NCBI RefSeq assembly: GCF_023631325.1
Contig: NZ_JALQDG010000003.1
Coordinates: 186,001 to 250,000, forward strand
Direction of reading: 5' to 3'
Length of the DNA stretch: 64,000 nucleotides
Source of the DNA: Caballeronia sp. INDeC2
GTDB taxonomy: Bacteria > Pseudomonadota > Gammaproteobacteria > Burkholderiales > Burkholderiaceae
Under the pieces are notes generated by a model. It did no database searches. It had not been told where the DNA came from and was given only the letters and a program-made list of their open reading frames with translations. The position numbers and the translations under genes were made by a program. Position 1 is the first letter of the stretch, and every line of letters begins with the position of its first letter. Shown here in pieces: positions 9,685 to 19,747 of the stretch.

Positions 9685-10856
9685 TTATCCCGATACCCGC
9701 ACGGCCGACACCCGCCGCTCCCACCAAACAGCCACCAAAAACGCACACCCCGCCACCGTCAACACGCCAATCAGCGCATCCGCTCCGACGCGCTGCATCA
9801 GCGTGCCCGCGATCATCGGACCGCCGAAGCTCGCCACGCTCCACGATGCGCCGACGATCGCCGTCGCCGATACGAGCATCGGCCCGCGGAAGCGCTCGCC
9901 GCACGCGACGATCGACAGCGTGTAGATGCTCCCCGCCGCCGCGCCGGTCACGAAGAGTAGCGGCCAGCAGATCCACGGATGCGCCATAGACCACGGCAGC
10001 ATCGGCAACAGCAGCACCACGACGACGCCCGCGCCCGCATGCACCTTCGCGCGCCCGATGCGATCTGCGAGCCAGCCGATGGGAAACTGCATCGTCGTGT
10101 CACCGAGCAGGATCGCCGATGCGAACAGCACGCCGACATCCTCGCCGATGCCGTGCGACATCGCGAAGAGCGGCATCAGCGAGAGCGCAAGCGTGTCGAA
10201 GAGCGCGAAAAGCCCGTGCCGATCACGAGCGCCGGCATGTTCGGCAGCACTTGCCGCCAGTCGCCGTGTTCGCCTTCCCTTTCACCTTCGCCGGAAGCGA
10301 GCGACTGCGGCGCGCCGCGTATCGACGCGAGCGCGGGCAACGCCAGCAGAAAGATCGCGCCGCAGATCGCGAAGCGCATCGACTGCAAGGCTCCGATCGC
10401 GCTGACGAGCACCGGGCCCGTCATCTGGAAGAGCGTGAAGTTGGTCGCGTAAATCGCGACGACGCGCCCGCGCGTCGAGTCGTCGGCGAGCTGCGTGACC
10501 CATGCCTCGCCGATCGTGAAGAGCAGCATCAACGCGGCGCCGCACAGAAAGCGCAGCACGGCCCACAGCCAGAGATCGACGGTGAATTGCATCGCGATGG
10601 TGGAAAGCGCCGCGACGATCACCGTGCCGACTATCGTCTCGCGCGCGCCGCAACGCGCGGCGACGCGGCTCGCGAAGGGCGCGACGGCGAGTCCGCCGCC
10701 CGCCTGCATCGCCGTCATCAGGCCGACGATGCCGGTGCCGTAGCCCGCCTGCATGAGCGCGAGCGCGGTCAGCGGCAGCGTCGCGCCCAGGCCGAGGCCG
10801 ACGACCGCGACGCTCAGGATCAGCGCGAGAAAGTCACGCGAGAGGATGTCCTTCAT
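9685..10856 (-). pseudogene. MFS transporter, interrupted by a one-base frameshift
   Basis: Two abutting frames together make one major facilitator protein of about 390 residues. The first half (start 10856) has six transmembrane segments and ends in the central loop, reading MPALVIGTGFSRSSTR where the family continues into a hydrophobic helix. One base missing near the run of four A (10208-10211) explains this: restoring it gives GLFALFDTLALSLMPLFAMS, continuous with the second half (GWLADRIGRAKV motif, six more helices). Either a recent inactivating deletion or a sequencing error. It resembles YcaD/UMF1-like sugar or drug transporters, substrate unknown. The next MFS gene upstream is only 22 bp away on the same strand. 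Confidence 0.85.
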
Positions 10857-10878
10857 GCAACGTGCCGCGCGCCGGCAA

Positions 10879-12051
10879 TCAGGCGGCCTGTCCGATCGAA
10901 AGACGGCGCGCGCGCTTGTCGAGCGTCGCCGACAGCAGCGTGAGACCGAACGCGCTTACCGCCATCAGAATGCCGACCCACGGCAGCGACGTGAGCGGCG
11001 CGCCCGCGCCGATCACGCAGCCGCCGAGCCACGCGCCCGTCGCGTTGCCGAGGTTGAACGCGCCCTGATTCAGCGTCGATGCGAGATTGGGCGCATCGCT
11101 CGCGCGATTCACGATCAGTATTTGCAGCGGCGGGACGATCGCGAAGGCGAGCACGCCCCACAAGAAGATGGTGATCATCGCCGGGATGGGCTCGTGCATC
11201 GTGCTCGCGAAGATCGTCAGGATCACGACGATCGACAACAGGAACGTGAGCAGCGAGCGCAGCAGCTTCCAGTCCGCGAGCTTGCCGCCGAGCGTGCTGC
11301 CGACCGTGAGACCAAGGCCGAAGAGCAGCAGCACGTAAGTGACCGCGTGCGGCGAAAGGCCCGTTACGTCTTCGAGGATCGGCGTGATATATGTGAACAC
11401 CGAGAAAAGGCTGGCCGACGCGAGCACGCTGATGCCGAGCACCATCAGCACTTGCGGGTTCTTGAGCACGTCGAATTCGCGCAGGATGCTGGTGTCGCGC
11501 ATCTCGATGTGCTTCGGCAGGCACACGGCGAGCGCGCCCGCCGCCGCGACGCCGATCAGCGTGACGATCCAGAACGTCGAGCGCCAGCCGGCCGCCTGGC
11601 CGAGCGCGGTGCCGAGCGGCACGCCGAGCACGTTGGCGAGCGTGAGTCCGGTGAACATCAGCGCGATGGCCTGGGCGCGGCGGTTCGGCGCGACGAGATC
11701 CGCGGCGACCACCGAGCCGATGCCGAAGAACGCGCCGTGGCAGAACGCGGTGACGATGCGCGCGCCCATCAGCACCCAGTAGTTCGGCGCGAGCGCGCAC
11801 AGCAGATTGCCGACGATGAACACGCCGATCAGGCTCATCAGCGCCTTCTTGCGCGGCATCTTCGCGGTGACGACCGCCAGAATCGGCGCGCCGATCGTGA
11901 CGCCGAGCGCGTAGCCGGACACGAGCATGCCCGCCGCCGGGATCGTCACTGCAAGATCGCGCGCGACGTTGGGCAACAGGCCCATGATGACGAATTCGGT
12001 CGTGCCGATGCCGAACGCGGCAATGGCGAGAGCGAAAAGAGGCAGAGGCAT
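10879..12051 (-). CDS. MFS transporter, DHA1 family (AraJ/NepI-like efflux)
   Basis: 390 residues with twelve predicted transmembrane segments. The N-terminal FGIGTTEFVIMGLLPNVA block is the hallmark of the DHA1 subgroup that holds AraJ, YdhP, NepI and Cmx-type chloramphenicol exporters; PILAVVTAKMPRKKAL is the loop 2-3 motif A. These proteins export sugars, purine nucleosides or drugs using the proton gradient; the substrate cannot be read from sequence. The ATG was chosen at MPLPLFALAI, where the first helix begins; a longer upstream frame lacks coding character. Upstream on the same strand lies a TACAAT -10-like box (12133-12138) and a TACCGAAAGGTA palindrome. Confidence 0.9.
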   Translation of the reverse strand: MPLPLFALAIAAFGIGTTEFVIMGLLPNVARDLAVTIPAAGMLVSGYALGVTIGAPILAVVTAKMPRKKALMSLIGVFIVGNLLCALAPNYWVLMGARIVTAFCHGAFFGIGSVVAADLVAPNRRAQAIALMFTGLTLANVLGVPLGTALGQAAGWRSTFWIVTLIGVAAAGALAVCLPKHIEMRDTSILREFDVLKNPQVLMVLGISVLASASLFSVFTYITPILEDVTGLSPHAVTYVLLLFGLGLTVGSTLGGKLADWKLLRSLLTFLLSIVVILTIFASTMHEPIPAMITIFLWGVLAFAIVPPLQILIVNRASDAPNLASTLNQGAFNLGNATGAWLGGCVIGAGAPLTSLPWVGILMAVSAFGLTLLSATLDKRARRLSIGQAA

Positions 12052-12356
12052 GGTGGAGGCGGGCGAGGTGTCACGTCTGGGCGCATCGTCGGATTGAGCG
12101 ATGCAGGCGCCGAGGCGGAGTTGAAGGCTCGAATTGTACCGAAAGGTAATTTTCGATGCTGGTATAAACCCTGATGCCGATCGCCCCGAACCAGGCCCCG
12201 TCTGGACGGATATTCTTCTGGAAGCGCGAGCGGCGCACGGGTCTTGCCGATGCAACGCCCGCATGCGTCAGATGTTTCCGGTAACGCCTTGAGCGCCGCG
12301 CATTCCTTGCGTGTCGCAGACGCCGGAGAGTGTTGGAAAAACGCAGCAACTATCGA
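12052..12356. promoter_or_regulatory. Divergent promoter region between the MFS gene and a secreted protein gene
   Basis: About 300 bp with no gene. A minus-strand TACAAT box (12133-12138) overlaps a small palindrome, TACCGAAAGGTA (12137-12148), that could be an operator for the MFS gene. The right part, before the exported protein gene, has no box I would defend. Confidence 0.35.
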
Positions 12357-12806
12357 ATGAAAATGTCACTGTCAAAAGTCCTTATCCGCTTCGCACTCGC
12401 ATCCACGATGCTGCTCGGCGCGCTCGCGCACGCCCAGAGCGACGCCTCCGGGCCCATCGCCACGAAGGCGGGCGCGCTGCATTTCCTGCGCGACGAATCC
12501 GGCATGGCCGCGCTCATCGACACACAGGTTTTCGATCGCTTCGATGCCAAGCGCATCGCGCATTTCGATGAAACGTCCGGCGCGGGCGACACCGTCACGC
12601 GCATGCTCGTGCAGTCCGACACCGGCCCGCTGCTCTACGATTTCCGCCGCAATCCGCCGCTCGTGCAGCGCGTGAATCAGCGCATGACGGTCCGGCGCGT
12701 GTTCTGGCAGGGCGAGGAAGTCGTGATGCAGTCGAATCTCGGCTGGTTCGGCTTCCAGCGCGGCAAGCTCACGAAGCTGCAGTCGTCGACGACGACTTAT
12801 CACTGA
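12357..12806 (+). CDS. Hypothetical exported protein
   Basis: 149 residues. A clear signal peptide (MKMSLSKVLIRFALASTM, cleavage likely after AHA near residue 26) precedes about 120 soluble residues with no recognised domain. The body has repeated short beta-like segments and four tryptophan/phenylalanine-rich positions near the end (VFWQGEEVV, LGWFGFQRG). A TTG at 12330 is an alternative start with a better upstream GGAGAG sequence but would put charged residues ahead of the signal peptide. Its last 38 bases overlap the end of pdeM on the other strand. Confidence 0.7.
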   Translation: MKMSLSKVLIRFALASTMLLGALAHAQSDASGPIATKAGALHFLRDESGMAALIDTQVFDRFDAKRIAHFDETSGAGDTVTRMLVQSDTGPLLYDFRRNPPLVQRVNQRMTVRRVFWQGEEVVMQSNLGWFGFQRGKLTKLQSSTTTYH

Positions 12807-13458
12807 GCGGAAACACGCGCTCGCCGGCGATCACGTAGAGCGCTTCGGCGCGCACTTCGCCGTTCACCTCGAAGCCGCCCGTGAACGCACCGAACGCGGG
12901 CAGCACGCCCGCGCGCGGACCGAAGCGAAAGCAGGGCAGGCGCACGCTGTCCACGCGCGTCGCGAGCCGGTAGACCGGATGCTCGTGTCCGGCGAGCGCG
13001 TACGCGCCATCCACCGTCTGAGGGTGATGACAAAGCGCCCACGGCCCGAGCACGTACGGTTCCTTCACGACATCGACGCCGAACATGGCGGGCAGCGCGC
13101 CCGCGTGTTTGTCGTGATTGCCTTCGACGAGCACGAGTTCCAGCGCGCGATGCTTCGCGCGCCATGCGGCGAGCGCGTCGAGGGTCTCGTCGGCGTGGGA
13201 TTCGCGCGCGTGCAGCAGATCGCCGAGAAAGACGATCGATTCCGGCCGATGCGCCGCGACGAGCGCATCGAGCCGCGCGAGGCTCTCGCCGGTCGTGCCC
13301 ACGGGCACCGGAATGCCGCGCGCGCGAAAGACGGCGTCCTTGCCGAAATGCGCATCCGCGATGAACAGCGTGTTCAGAAGCGGATCGAAGGCCGCGCGGT
13401 TCGCGGAGAGCAGGAGCGCGTGGCCGTTGATGTCGATGGTCAGAGCTTCGACTGCCAT
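12769..13458 (-). CDS. pdeM: Ligase-associated metallophosphoesterase PdeM
   Basis: 229 residues. A calcineurin-like phosphoesterase: metal-binding motifs are DAH (residues 35-37), GDLLH (79-83), GNHDKH (113-118), CHHP (143-146) and GHEH (157-160). In many bacteria this phosphoesterase is encoded beside an ATP-dependent DNA ligase, an Lhr-type helicase and a beta-lactamase-fold exonuclease, and the set is thought to act in DNA repair; all three partners lie just upstream here. The ATG MAVEALTID was chosen by family length. It is separated from the helicase gene by two small unrelated-looking genes, which is unusual. Confidence 0.92.
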   Translation of the reverse strand: MAVEALTIDINGHALLLSANRAAFDPLLNTLFIADAHFGKDAVFRARGIPVPVGTTGESLARLDALVAAHRPESIVFLGDLLHARESHADETLDALAAWRAKHRALELVLVEGNHDKHAGALPAMFGVDVVKEPYVLGPWALCHHPQTVDGAYALAGHEHPVYRLATRVDSVRLPCFRFGPRAGVLPAFGAFTGGFEVNGEVRAEALYVIAGERVFPLSDKSSSTTAAS

Positions 13459-13480
13459 TGAATTGAGCGTGGGTTGATGT

Positions 13481-13684
13481 TCAGGCGCCGGCATCGATGT
13501 GCAGGACCGGCGCGGCGCGAAGCGCTTCCCCGAGCACCTTGCCCATCGATGCGCCGCATTCCTGCGCGCGAGCCGTCGATGAGAAACAGGCGTCGCCTTC
13601 GGCCCGAATCTCATAGGCAGGTTCGGCGTCGAAGCGCGTGCCGGAGGGACGGCCGTTCACGGCGGCGAATCGCGTGACCGCCAT
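13481..13684 (-). CDS. Small hypothetical protein in the repair gene cluster
   Basis: 67 residues, no recognised domain, no signal peptide. Two cysteines (DACFSS, AQECGAS) and an alternating Ala/Arg-rich composition. It sits 5 bp after the lipoprotein-like gene and 22 bp before pdeM on the same strand, so it is almost certainly co-transcribed with pdeM. Ribosome binding site is weak; GC use at third positions fits a real gene. Confidence 0.55.
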   Translation of the reverse strand: MAVTRFAAVNGRPSGTRFDAEPAYEIRAEGDACFSSTARAQECGASMGKVLGEALRAAPVLHIDAGA

Positions 13685-13689
13685 GTCGT

Positions 13690-14082
13690 CTAATTCAAGC
13701 CGCCAAGTGTACTTGACCGGAATACGTTCACGGACGAACTCGCCGCCGGCAGAAGCTGGACGATATGGCTCGGCCGGAAATTCAACGCGGGTTCGCCCAG
13801 CGGATTGCTCGACCTGCTACTCAACGTGATGTCGATGAGCTGTGTCGGAATGGGCTTGAGCGCGCTTTGCACCGCCGCGCTCATTGCACTCTTGTACGCC
13901 TCGATTTCCGCGTTCACGCGCGGATCGATCACGGCTTTGCTATCGATCACGATAAGCACTTTCGTCGCCGGACTCGTGGAAGAACCTGCGAGTGCCCGTT
14001 GATCCAGCACGCGCGGATCGTTTGCACACGATGCGGAGGCGAAAGCGATGAGCGCAAGCGCGAAGATGCGAATTTGTTTCAT
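13690..14082 (-). CDS. Small putative lipoprotein or exported protein
   Basis: 130 residues. Begins MKQIRIFALALIAFASASC, a signal peptide ending in cysteine; the residues before it (SAS) are a weak match to a lipobox, so either lipid modification or ordinary cleavage is possible. The mature part contains KVLIVIDSKAVIDPRV and a stretch ending in serine-rich VNVFRSS. No domain is recognised. It lies between the Lhr-type helicase gene (146 bp upstream) and the small gene leading to pdeM, an odd place for an envelope protein. Confidence 0.65.
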   Translation of the reverse strand: MKQIRIFALALIAFASASCANDPRVLDQRALAGSSTSPATKVLIVIDSKAVIDPRVNAEIEAYKSAMSAAVQSALKPIPTQLIDITLSSRSSNPLGEPALNFRPSHIVQLLPAASSSVNVFRSSTLGGLN

Positions 14083-14228
14083 GTCGGTTGGTCTGTTCGT
14101 TGTCGGAGCCGGTGCTCTTGGAACCTGCGGGAACCCGCGGGTCGCGAGGCGCGGCGCAGGGTAGCGCGCGGACCATGTCGAAGTCTCTCGACGAAGTTCG
14201 AATTCGCAGCATCGCCGACAAAAAAGCA

Positions 14229-16838
14229 TCAGGGATTCAGCGCCGCCTTCTCGAGATCCGCGAGCATGCGCTCGACGCGATCCGACAGCTTCTCCGTGCT
14301 CACCTTTTCCCGCAGACGCGCGACGATCAGCGGAAACGCGAAAGGCGTCGGCTTCTTCGGACGCGTGAGCACGAGGCGGCTATCGCTCATGCGCTGCAAC
14401 GCCGCGCGGATGCGGCCCAGTTCCAGCTCCTGCAGCATCACTTCCTGATCGGCCTGCGCGAGCAGCAGATTGGCGCTGTCGTGCTTGCGGAAGACCTCGT
14501 AGAACAGTCCGCTCGACGCTTGCAACTGGCGCGCGCTTTTCTGCTGCCCCGGATGGCCCTGATAAATCAGCCCCGACACGCGCGCGATCTCGCGAAAACG
14601 CCGCGCCGACAGTTCGGATGCGTTGAGACTCGCGAGAATGTCGTGCTCCAGATTCTCCGGCGAAAAAAGTCCTTCCGCGATGAGCGTCTCCCAGTCGAAC
14701 GGCCGCGCCGACAGCAACTCGAAGCCGTAGTCGTTCATCGAAATGGAGAACGTGCCCGGTTGATCGCGTGACGCCCGCCATCCGAAGAGCGACCCCAAAC
14801 CGATATGCGCCATGCGCCCCGCGAACGGATAGCAGAAGAAGTGATGACCTTCGCGCGAGCGCACCAGTTCGACGACGAGCACGCCCGGCCCCGGCAGCGC
14901 GGACCACTTCGCCTGCAAGTCGAGCAGCGGCCTGACGGCGCGCATTTCGGGCTCGTCGAAGATGCCGTCGCTGGCACGCGCGAGCATCACGAGCGCGGCG
15001 TCCGCGAGTTCGGACGAAAGCGGCATCTTGCTGCCGGCCCATTGCGGCATCGCACCGCGCGATGAAGTAGCGCGCTTCACGTAGGCGGTCATGTCGCGCA
15101 CGCGCACGAGTTCGAGCGCGCGGCCGCCGAAGGTGAAGACGTCGCCGGGCTTCAGACGCGAGATGAACGATTCCTCCATCGCGCCGATGCGCCCGCCCGT
15201 CATATACGCCACGTTGATGGTTGCGTTCGCAACGATCGTCCCGACGTTGTTGCGATGCCGGCGCACGAGATCCTCGCGTGGCACGCGATAGACGCCGTCA
15301 TCTCCCTTCACGACGCGATGAAAGTCCGGATACGCCTTGAGCGACGTACCGCCGCGCTCGACGAACGCGAGCGCCCAGTCGAACTCGTGCGCCTTCAGAT
15401 CGCGATACGCATACGCGGTGCGGACTTCGTCGAGCATGTCGGCGGGCATGAAGCCGCCGCCGATCGCCACCGTCACGAGATGCTGCACGAGCACGTCGAG
15501 CGGCTTCAGCGGCATGTCGCGGCCTTCGATGCGATGCTCCTGGATAGCCCAGCGCGCCGCCGCCGCTTCGACGAGTTCGAGCGCGTGCGTCGGCACAATC
15601 GTCACCCGCGACACGCGGCCCGGCGCGTGGCCGGAGCGTCCCGCGCGCTGCATGAGGCGCGCGACGCCCTTCGGCGAGCCGATCTGGAACACACGATCGA
15701 CCGGCAGAAAATCGACGCCCAGATCGAGACTCGACGTGCAGACGACCGCCTTCAGTTGCCCGTTCTTCAGGCCGAGTTCGACCCAGTCGCGCACTTCCTT
15801 GTCGAGCGAGCCGTGATGCAGCGCGAGCAGGCCCGCCCACTCCGGCCGCAATTCGAGCAGCGCGCGATACCAGATTTCCGATTGCGAGCGCGTGTTGGTG
15901 AAGACGAGCGAACTTTGCGCATGCTCGATTTCATCGGCGACCGGGCCGACTTGGCGCACGCCGAGATGCCCGCCCCACGGAAAGCGCTCGATGGTCTCGG
16001 GAATCAGCGTATCGACGACGAGCGTCTTCGGCTGCGCGCCGCGCACGACGACGCGGGGCGTTTTCACGGGATGCAGCAGCGCATCGTGCGCGAGGGCGAG
16101 ATTGCCGAGCGTCGCGGACAGGCCCCAGATCTGCAAATCCGGCCGCCAGCGCGCGAGCCGCGCGATCGCCAGTTGCGTCTGCGTGCCGCGTTTGTTGCCG
16201 AGCAACTCGTGCCATTCATCGACGACGATCATGCGCAGATGCTTCAGTTCTTCCCGCGCATTGGCGCGCGTGAGCATCAGCGTGAGGCTTTCGGGCGTCG
16301 TCACGAGCGCGGACGGCATGCGGCGATTTTGCCGCGCGCGTTCGGTCGACGATGTATCGCCAGTGCGCATCCCGACCGTCCACGGCACCGAGAGCGCGCT
16401 CACCGCGCCTTGCAGCGCGCGGGCGCTGTCGGCGGCGAGCGCGCGCATCGGCGTGATCCAGAGGACGGTCAGCGGCGCGGCCAGCGCGTTCGGTTTTGGC
16501 GGGGCGCCCGCGTACGCCGCGAGCGCGCCGAGCCACACGGCCCAAGTCTTGCCCGCACCGGTCGTCGCGTGCAGCAGGCCGCTCGCGCCGCGTGCGATCT
16601 CGCGCCACGCTTCGCGCTGAAACTCGAACGGCTGCCAGCCGCGTTCGTCGAACCAATGCGCGATGCGCTCATCGATCGGCGTCGCGGCTCGGGTTTCGTC
16701 GAAGGCCAAAGGCGCGGGCGTGAACAGCTCGGCTGCCGCATCGATCTTCGCCTGCGCCGCACGCGTGCGCGGCACGCGGCGGGGACGCGGCGCGCGTCGC
16801 TTGTCCTTGTCCTCGTCCGATGACTCCGGCGCGCTCAT
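14229..16838 (-). CDS. lhr: Ligase-associated Lhr-type DEXH-box DNA helicase
   Basis: 869 residues. Superfamily 2 helicase of the Lhr-core group: Walker A TTGAGKTW (residues 92-99), DEWH box (207-210), motif III SATLGN (241-246), motif [10 protein letters not shown] (397-404), then the winged-helix and Lhr-specific beta-barrel regions ([23 protein letters not shown]). Lhr-core proteins are ATP-driven 3'-5' single-strand DNA translocases that unwind DNA and RNA-DNA hybrids. The start ATG overlaps the ligase stop by 4 bp. The first 50 residues are basic and low-complexity ([13 protein letters not shown]). Same operon as the ligase and exonuclease genes. The symbol is used for the family; this is not the longer E. 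coli Lhr. Confidence 0.95.
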   Translation of the reverse strand: MSAPESSDEDKDKRRAPRPRRVPRTRAAQAKIDAAAELFTPAPLAFDETRAATPIDERIAHWFDERGWQPFEFQREAWREIARGASGLLHATTGAGKTWAVWLGALAAYAGAPPKPNALAAPLTVLWITPMRALAADSARALQGAVSALSVPWTVGMRTGDTSSTERARQNRRMPSALVTTPESLTLMLTRANAREELKHLRMIVVDEWHELLGNKRGTQTQLAIARLARWRPDLQIWGLSATLGNLALAHDALLHPVKTPRVVVRGAQPKTLVVDTLIPETIERFPWGGHLGVRQVGPVADEIEHAQSSLVFTNTRSQSEIWYRALLELRPEWAGLLALHHGSLDKEVRDWVELGLKNGQLKAVVCTSSLDLGVDFLPVDRVFQIGSPKGVARLMQRAGRSGHAPGRVSRVTIVPTHALELVEAAAARWAIQEHRIEGRDMPLKPLDVLVQHLVTVAIGGGFMPADMLDEVRTAYAYRDLKAHEFDWALAFVERGGTSLKAYPDFHRVVKGDDGVYRVPREDLVRRHRNNVGTIVANATINVAYMTGGRIGAMEESFISRLKPGDVFTFGGRALELVRVRDMTAYVKRATSSRGAMPQWAGSKMPLSSELADAALVMLARASDGIFDEPEMRAVRPLLDLQAKWSALPGPGVLVVELVRSREGHHFFCYPFAGRMAHIGLGSLFGWRASRDQPGTFSISMNDYGFELLSARPFDWETLIAEGLFSPENLEHDILASLNASELSARRFREIARVSGLIYQGHPGQQKSARQLQASSGLFYEVFRKHDSANLLLAQADQEVMLQELELGRIRAALQRMSDSRLVLTRPKKPTPFAFPLIVARLREKVSTEKLSDRVERMLADLEKAALNP

Positions 16839-18490
16839 GCCGTCGCCTCGTTCAGAAAGCCCTTGAGCATGTCGAGCGTATCGGCGTCTTCGATCTTCTT
16901 GTCGGTGCGCCAGCGCAACATGCGCGGAAAGCGCACCGCGATGCCCGACTTGTGCCGCGGGCTCGCCTGAATCCCTTCGAAGCCGATCTCGAAGACGAGC
17001 GTCGGCGTGACGCTGCGCACGGGCCCGAACTTTTCGATGGTCGTCTTGCGCACGATCGCATCGACCTGGCGCATTTCTTCGTCGGTCAGACCGGAATAGG
17101 CCTTTGCGAAGGGGACGAGCGTGCGCGCGCCATCCGCTTCGTCCCACACGGCGAAGGTGAAATCCGTGTAGAGGCTCGCGCGCCGTCCGTGGCCGCGCTG
17201 CGCGTAGAGCAGCACGGCGTCGATCGCATACGGATCGATCTTCCACTTCCACCACGTGCCCGACGCCTTCGTGCGCCCGACGCCGTACATCGACGCGCGC
17301 TCCTTCAGCATCAATCCTTCGACGCCGCGCGCGCGGCTTTCGTCGCGCAACGCGGCGAGCGCTTCCCAGCCGGATGCGACGACGGTCGGCGAAACGCGCA
17401 GCACGTCGACCGCAAGCGACGACGCGAGCGCATCCAGCCGGGCGCGCCGTTCATGCAGCGGCGCCATGCGCAGATCGCGGCCATCGGCTTCGAGCAGATC
17501 GTAGGCAAGCAGCGCGGCGGGCGAATCGGCGAGCACTTTTTTCGTGAGCGACTTGCGCGTGATGCGCGGCTGCAGGCGCGCAAACGGCAGCGGCGCGTTC
17601 GCGCCCGGCTCCCACGCGAGAATCTCGCCGTCGATCACGGTGCCGTCGGGCAGCGCTTCGCCAAGCGACGCCAGTTCGGGAAAGCGCTCCGTGAGGAGAT
17701 CCTCGCCGCGCGACCAGATCCACACGCGGCCCGCGCGCTTCACGAGCTGCGCGCGTATGCCGTCCCATTTCCATTCGACGATCCAGTCATCGGGCGAACC
17801 GAGCGTCGCCGGGTCGATCTGCAAGGGATGCGCGAGGAAGAACGGATAGGGCAGGCCGATATCGCTTTCGTGCGGCGTGTCGACGTCATCGCCTTCGGCC
17901 GCCGGCGCGATCAGCCGCAGATAACGCGCCGCGCTCGGCGCCTGCCGCGAATCGGTCCAGCCGACCATGCGCTGCGCGATGCGCTTGTGATCGACGCCCG
18001 CGACTTGTGCCAACGCCCGCACGACGAGCTGCCGTGCGACGCCCACGCGAAAGCCGCCGCCGATCAGCTTCGTCAGCAGAAAGCGCTCGCTCCAGTTCAG
18101 TTCGTCCCAGTAGCCGAGAAGCCGTTCGCGCAACTCGATCGGGTTCGCGCCGCGCAATGTCAGCACGCGTTCCTCGATCCACTGCGCGAGCCCGAGCGAC
18201 GATTCGCCCGACGCGCTCGGCAGCACGTGCGCGATGGTCTCGGCGAGATCGCCGACCGCCTGATAGGACTCCTCGAAAAGCCACTCCGGCAAGCCCGCGC
18301 GCTCGCGGGCGAATTCGGTGAGCAGGCGCGTCGGCACCGACTGGCGCGGCTTGCCGCCCGCGAGAAAGTACGACGCCCACGCTGCGTCTTCAGGCGCCGC
18401 GCCGGAGAAATACACGATCAGCGCTTCGAGCTTTTCGTTGGTCGATGTCGTCGCGTCGAGCGCGGCGTAGAGCGTCGCGAAGCGCTTCAT
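16835..18490 (-). CDS. ATP-dependent DNA ligase (bacterial, Lhr-cluster type)
   Basis: 551 residues. An N-terminal DNA-binding domain (1-220) is followed by the adenylation domain, with the nucleophile lysine in motif [11 protein letters not shown] (Lys 241), motif [10 protein letters not shown], motif [11 protein letters not shown] and motif V WWKWKIDP, then an OB-fold carrying FAKAYSGL. Seals nicked DNA using ATP, as an addition to the essential NAD-dependent LigA. It lacks the polymerase and nuclease domains of LigD, so it belongs to the group found with Lhr-core, Exo and Pde. Overlaps the exonuclease gene by 4 bp and the helicase gene by 4 bp. Confidence 0.95.
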   Translation of the reverse strand: MKRFATLYAALDATTSTNEKLEALIVYFSGAAPEDAAWASYFLAGGKPRQSVPTRLLTEFARERAGLPEWLFEESYQAVGDLAETIAHVLPSASGESSLGLAQWIEERVLTLRGANPIELRERLLGYWDELNWSERFLLTKLIGGGFRVGVARQLVVRALAQVAGVDHKRIAQRMVGWTDSRQAPSAARYLRLIAPAAEGDDVDTPHESDIGLPYPFFLAHPLQIDPATLGSPDDWIVEWKWDGIRAQLVKRAGRVWIWSRGEDLLTERFPELASLGEALPDGTVIDGEILAWEPGANAPLPFARLQPRITRKSLTKKVLADSPAALLAYDLLEADGRDLRMAPLHERRARLDALASSLAVDVLRVSPTVVASGWEALAALRDESRARGVEGLMLKERASMYGVGRTKASGTWWKWKIDPYAIDAVLLYAQRGHGRRASLYTDFTFAVWDEADGARTLVPFAKAYSGLTDEEMRQVDAIVRKTTIEKFGPVRSVTPTLVFEIGFEGIQASPRHKSGIAVRFPRMLRWRTDKKIEDADTLDMLKGFLNEATA

Positions 18491-19515
18491 GACGCCTCGG
18501 CCGTATCGGCTTCGACGACATCGTCGCCGTATTCGGTCTTGAACGCGCCCGCATCCAGTCCTTGTTCGCAGAGCCAACGCACCATCGGCTCGATCTGGCC
18601 ATGCGTGACGATCACGCGTTGGGCGCCCGTCGCACCGATCGCGAGTTGCAGGCCGGGCCAGTCAGCGTGATCCGACAGCACGAAGCCGCGATCGACGCCC
18701 TTGCGCCGCCGCGTGCCGCGCAGGCGCATCCAGCCGGACGCGAAGGCGTCGCTGTAATCGCCGAAGCGGCGCATCCAGGTGCTGCCTTGCGCGGACGGCG
18801 GCGCGACGATCAGCGCGCCCTTGAAGGCGGCCTTGTCCTTGGCGGCGATTTCGCTGACGAGGCGCGTCGGCGGCAGCGCGACGCCCGCCTGCACGTACGC
18901 GCGATTGAGCGGTTCGACCGCGCCGTGGCAGAAGATCGGACCGATGGCCGCATCGACGCCCGCGAGCACCCGCTGCGCCTTGCCGAACGAATAGCAGAAA
19001 AGCACCGACGCGCGGCCTTGCGCCGCGTTGTGCCGCCACCATGAATCGATGCCGTCGAAAATTTCGTGCGGGCTGTCCCATCGATAGATCGGCAAGCCGA
19101 ACGTCGATTCGGTGATGAACGTATCGCAGCGCACGGGCTCGAAAGGCGCGCAGGTCGGATCGGGCTCGACCTTGTAATCGCCGGACGCGACCCACACGCG
19201 CCCTTTGTACTCGACGCGCACCTGCGCCGAGCCGAGCACGTGCCCCGCCGGATGCAGCGACACGCGCACGCCGTTCACGTCGATCGCTTCGCCATAGGGG
19301 AGCCCTTGCACGTCGATGCCCGGCAGCCTCGATAACAACACGCCCACGCCCGGTTCAGCGGCCAGATAGCGCGCGTGGCCGAAGCGCGCGTGATCCGCGT
19401 GCGCATGCGTGATGACCGCGCGTTCGACGGGCCGCCAAGGGTCGATATGGAAGTTGCCCGGCACACAGAAGAGACCTTCGGGCCGCGCGACGATGAGATC
19501 GGATGAAGTGTCCAC
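18487..19515 (-). CDS. Ligase-associated DNA exonuclease (metallo-beta-lactamase fold)
   Basis: 342 residues. A beta-lactamase/beta-CASP-like nuclease related to SNM1/CPSF enzymes: HAHADH metal motif at residues 37-42, HPAGHVLGSAQV near 90, SGDYK near 113, and LSDHADW near 285 with VTHG near 310. It is the first gene of the repair operon and presumably trims DNA ends before ligation. The start is GTG (reading MDTSSDL); no ATG sits close enough to the first beta-strand. Confidence 0.93.
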   Translation of the reverse strand: MDTSSDLIVARPEGLFCVPGNFHIDPWRPVERAVITHAHADHARFGHARYLAAEPGVGVLLSRLPGIDVQGLPYGEAIDVNGVRVSLHPAGHVLGSAQVRVEYKGRVWVASGDYKVEPDPTCAPFEPVRCDTFITESTFGLPIYRWDSPHEIFDGIDSWWRHNAAQGRASVLFCYSFGKAQRVLAGVDAAIGPIFCHGAVEPLNRAYVQAGVALPPTRLVSEIAAKDKAAFKGALIVAPPSAQGSTWMRRFGDYSDAFASGWMRLRGTRRRKGVDRGFVLSDHADWPGLQLAIGATGAQRVIVTHGQIEPMVRWLCEQGLDAGAFKTEYGDDVVEADTAEAS

Positions 19516-19747
19516 TGATTGTTGATCGCGTGTGATGACAGCCGCTTGCAGCGCGCGTTGTCAGGCTACGTGGATGTGTTCGATTCTGGCAACAAAAGCA
19601 CGCCACGTGCCCGTCACGGCGCTTTCATGAATCGCGTCTAGGGTGTAAAAGTTTGTTTGTCCCTGCGCTTTGTTCAACGAATCGCGTACGGGCCGTAGTT
19701 CAGCGAAACACGCGCGCACGGGGCGCGCGCGCCGCGGTCTTTTTCAT

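Noticed and set aside
10119..12174. Long plus-strand open frames opposite the two MFS genes
   Set aside because: Arginine-rich, repetitive translation typical of the antisense frame of GC-rich genes; no domain and no start signals.
14229..17255. One continuous minus-strand frame of about 1,000 codons covering helicase and part of the ligase region
   Set aside because: The part before 16838 overlaps the ligase gene in another frame and has no helicase-like residues; the ATG with 4-bp overlap is the real start.
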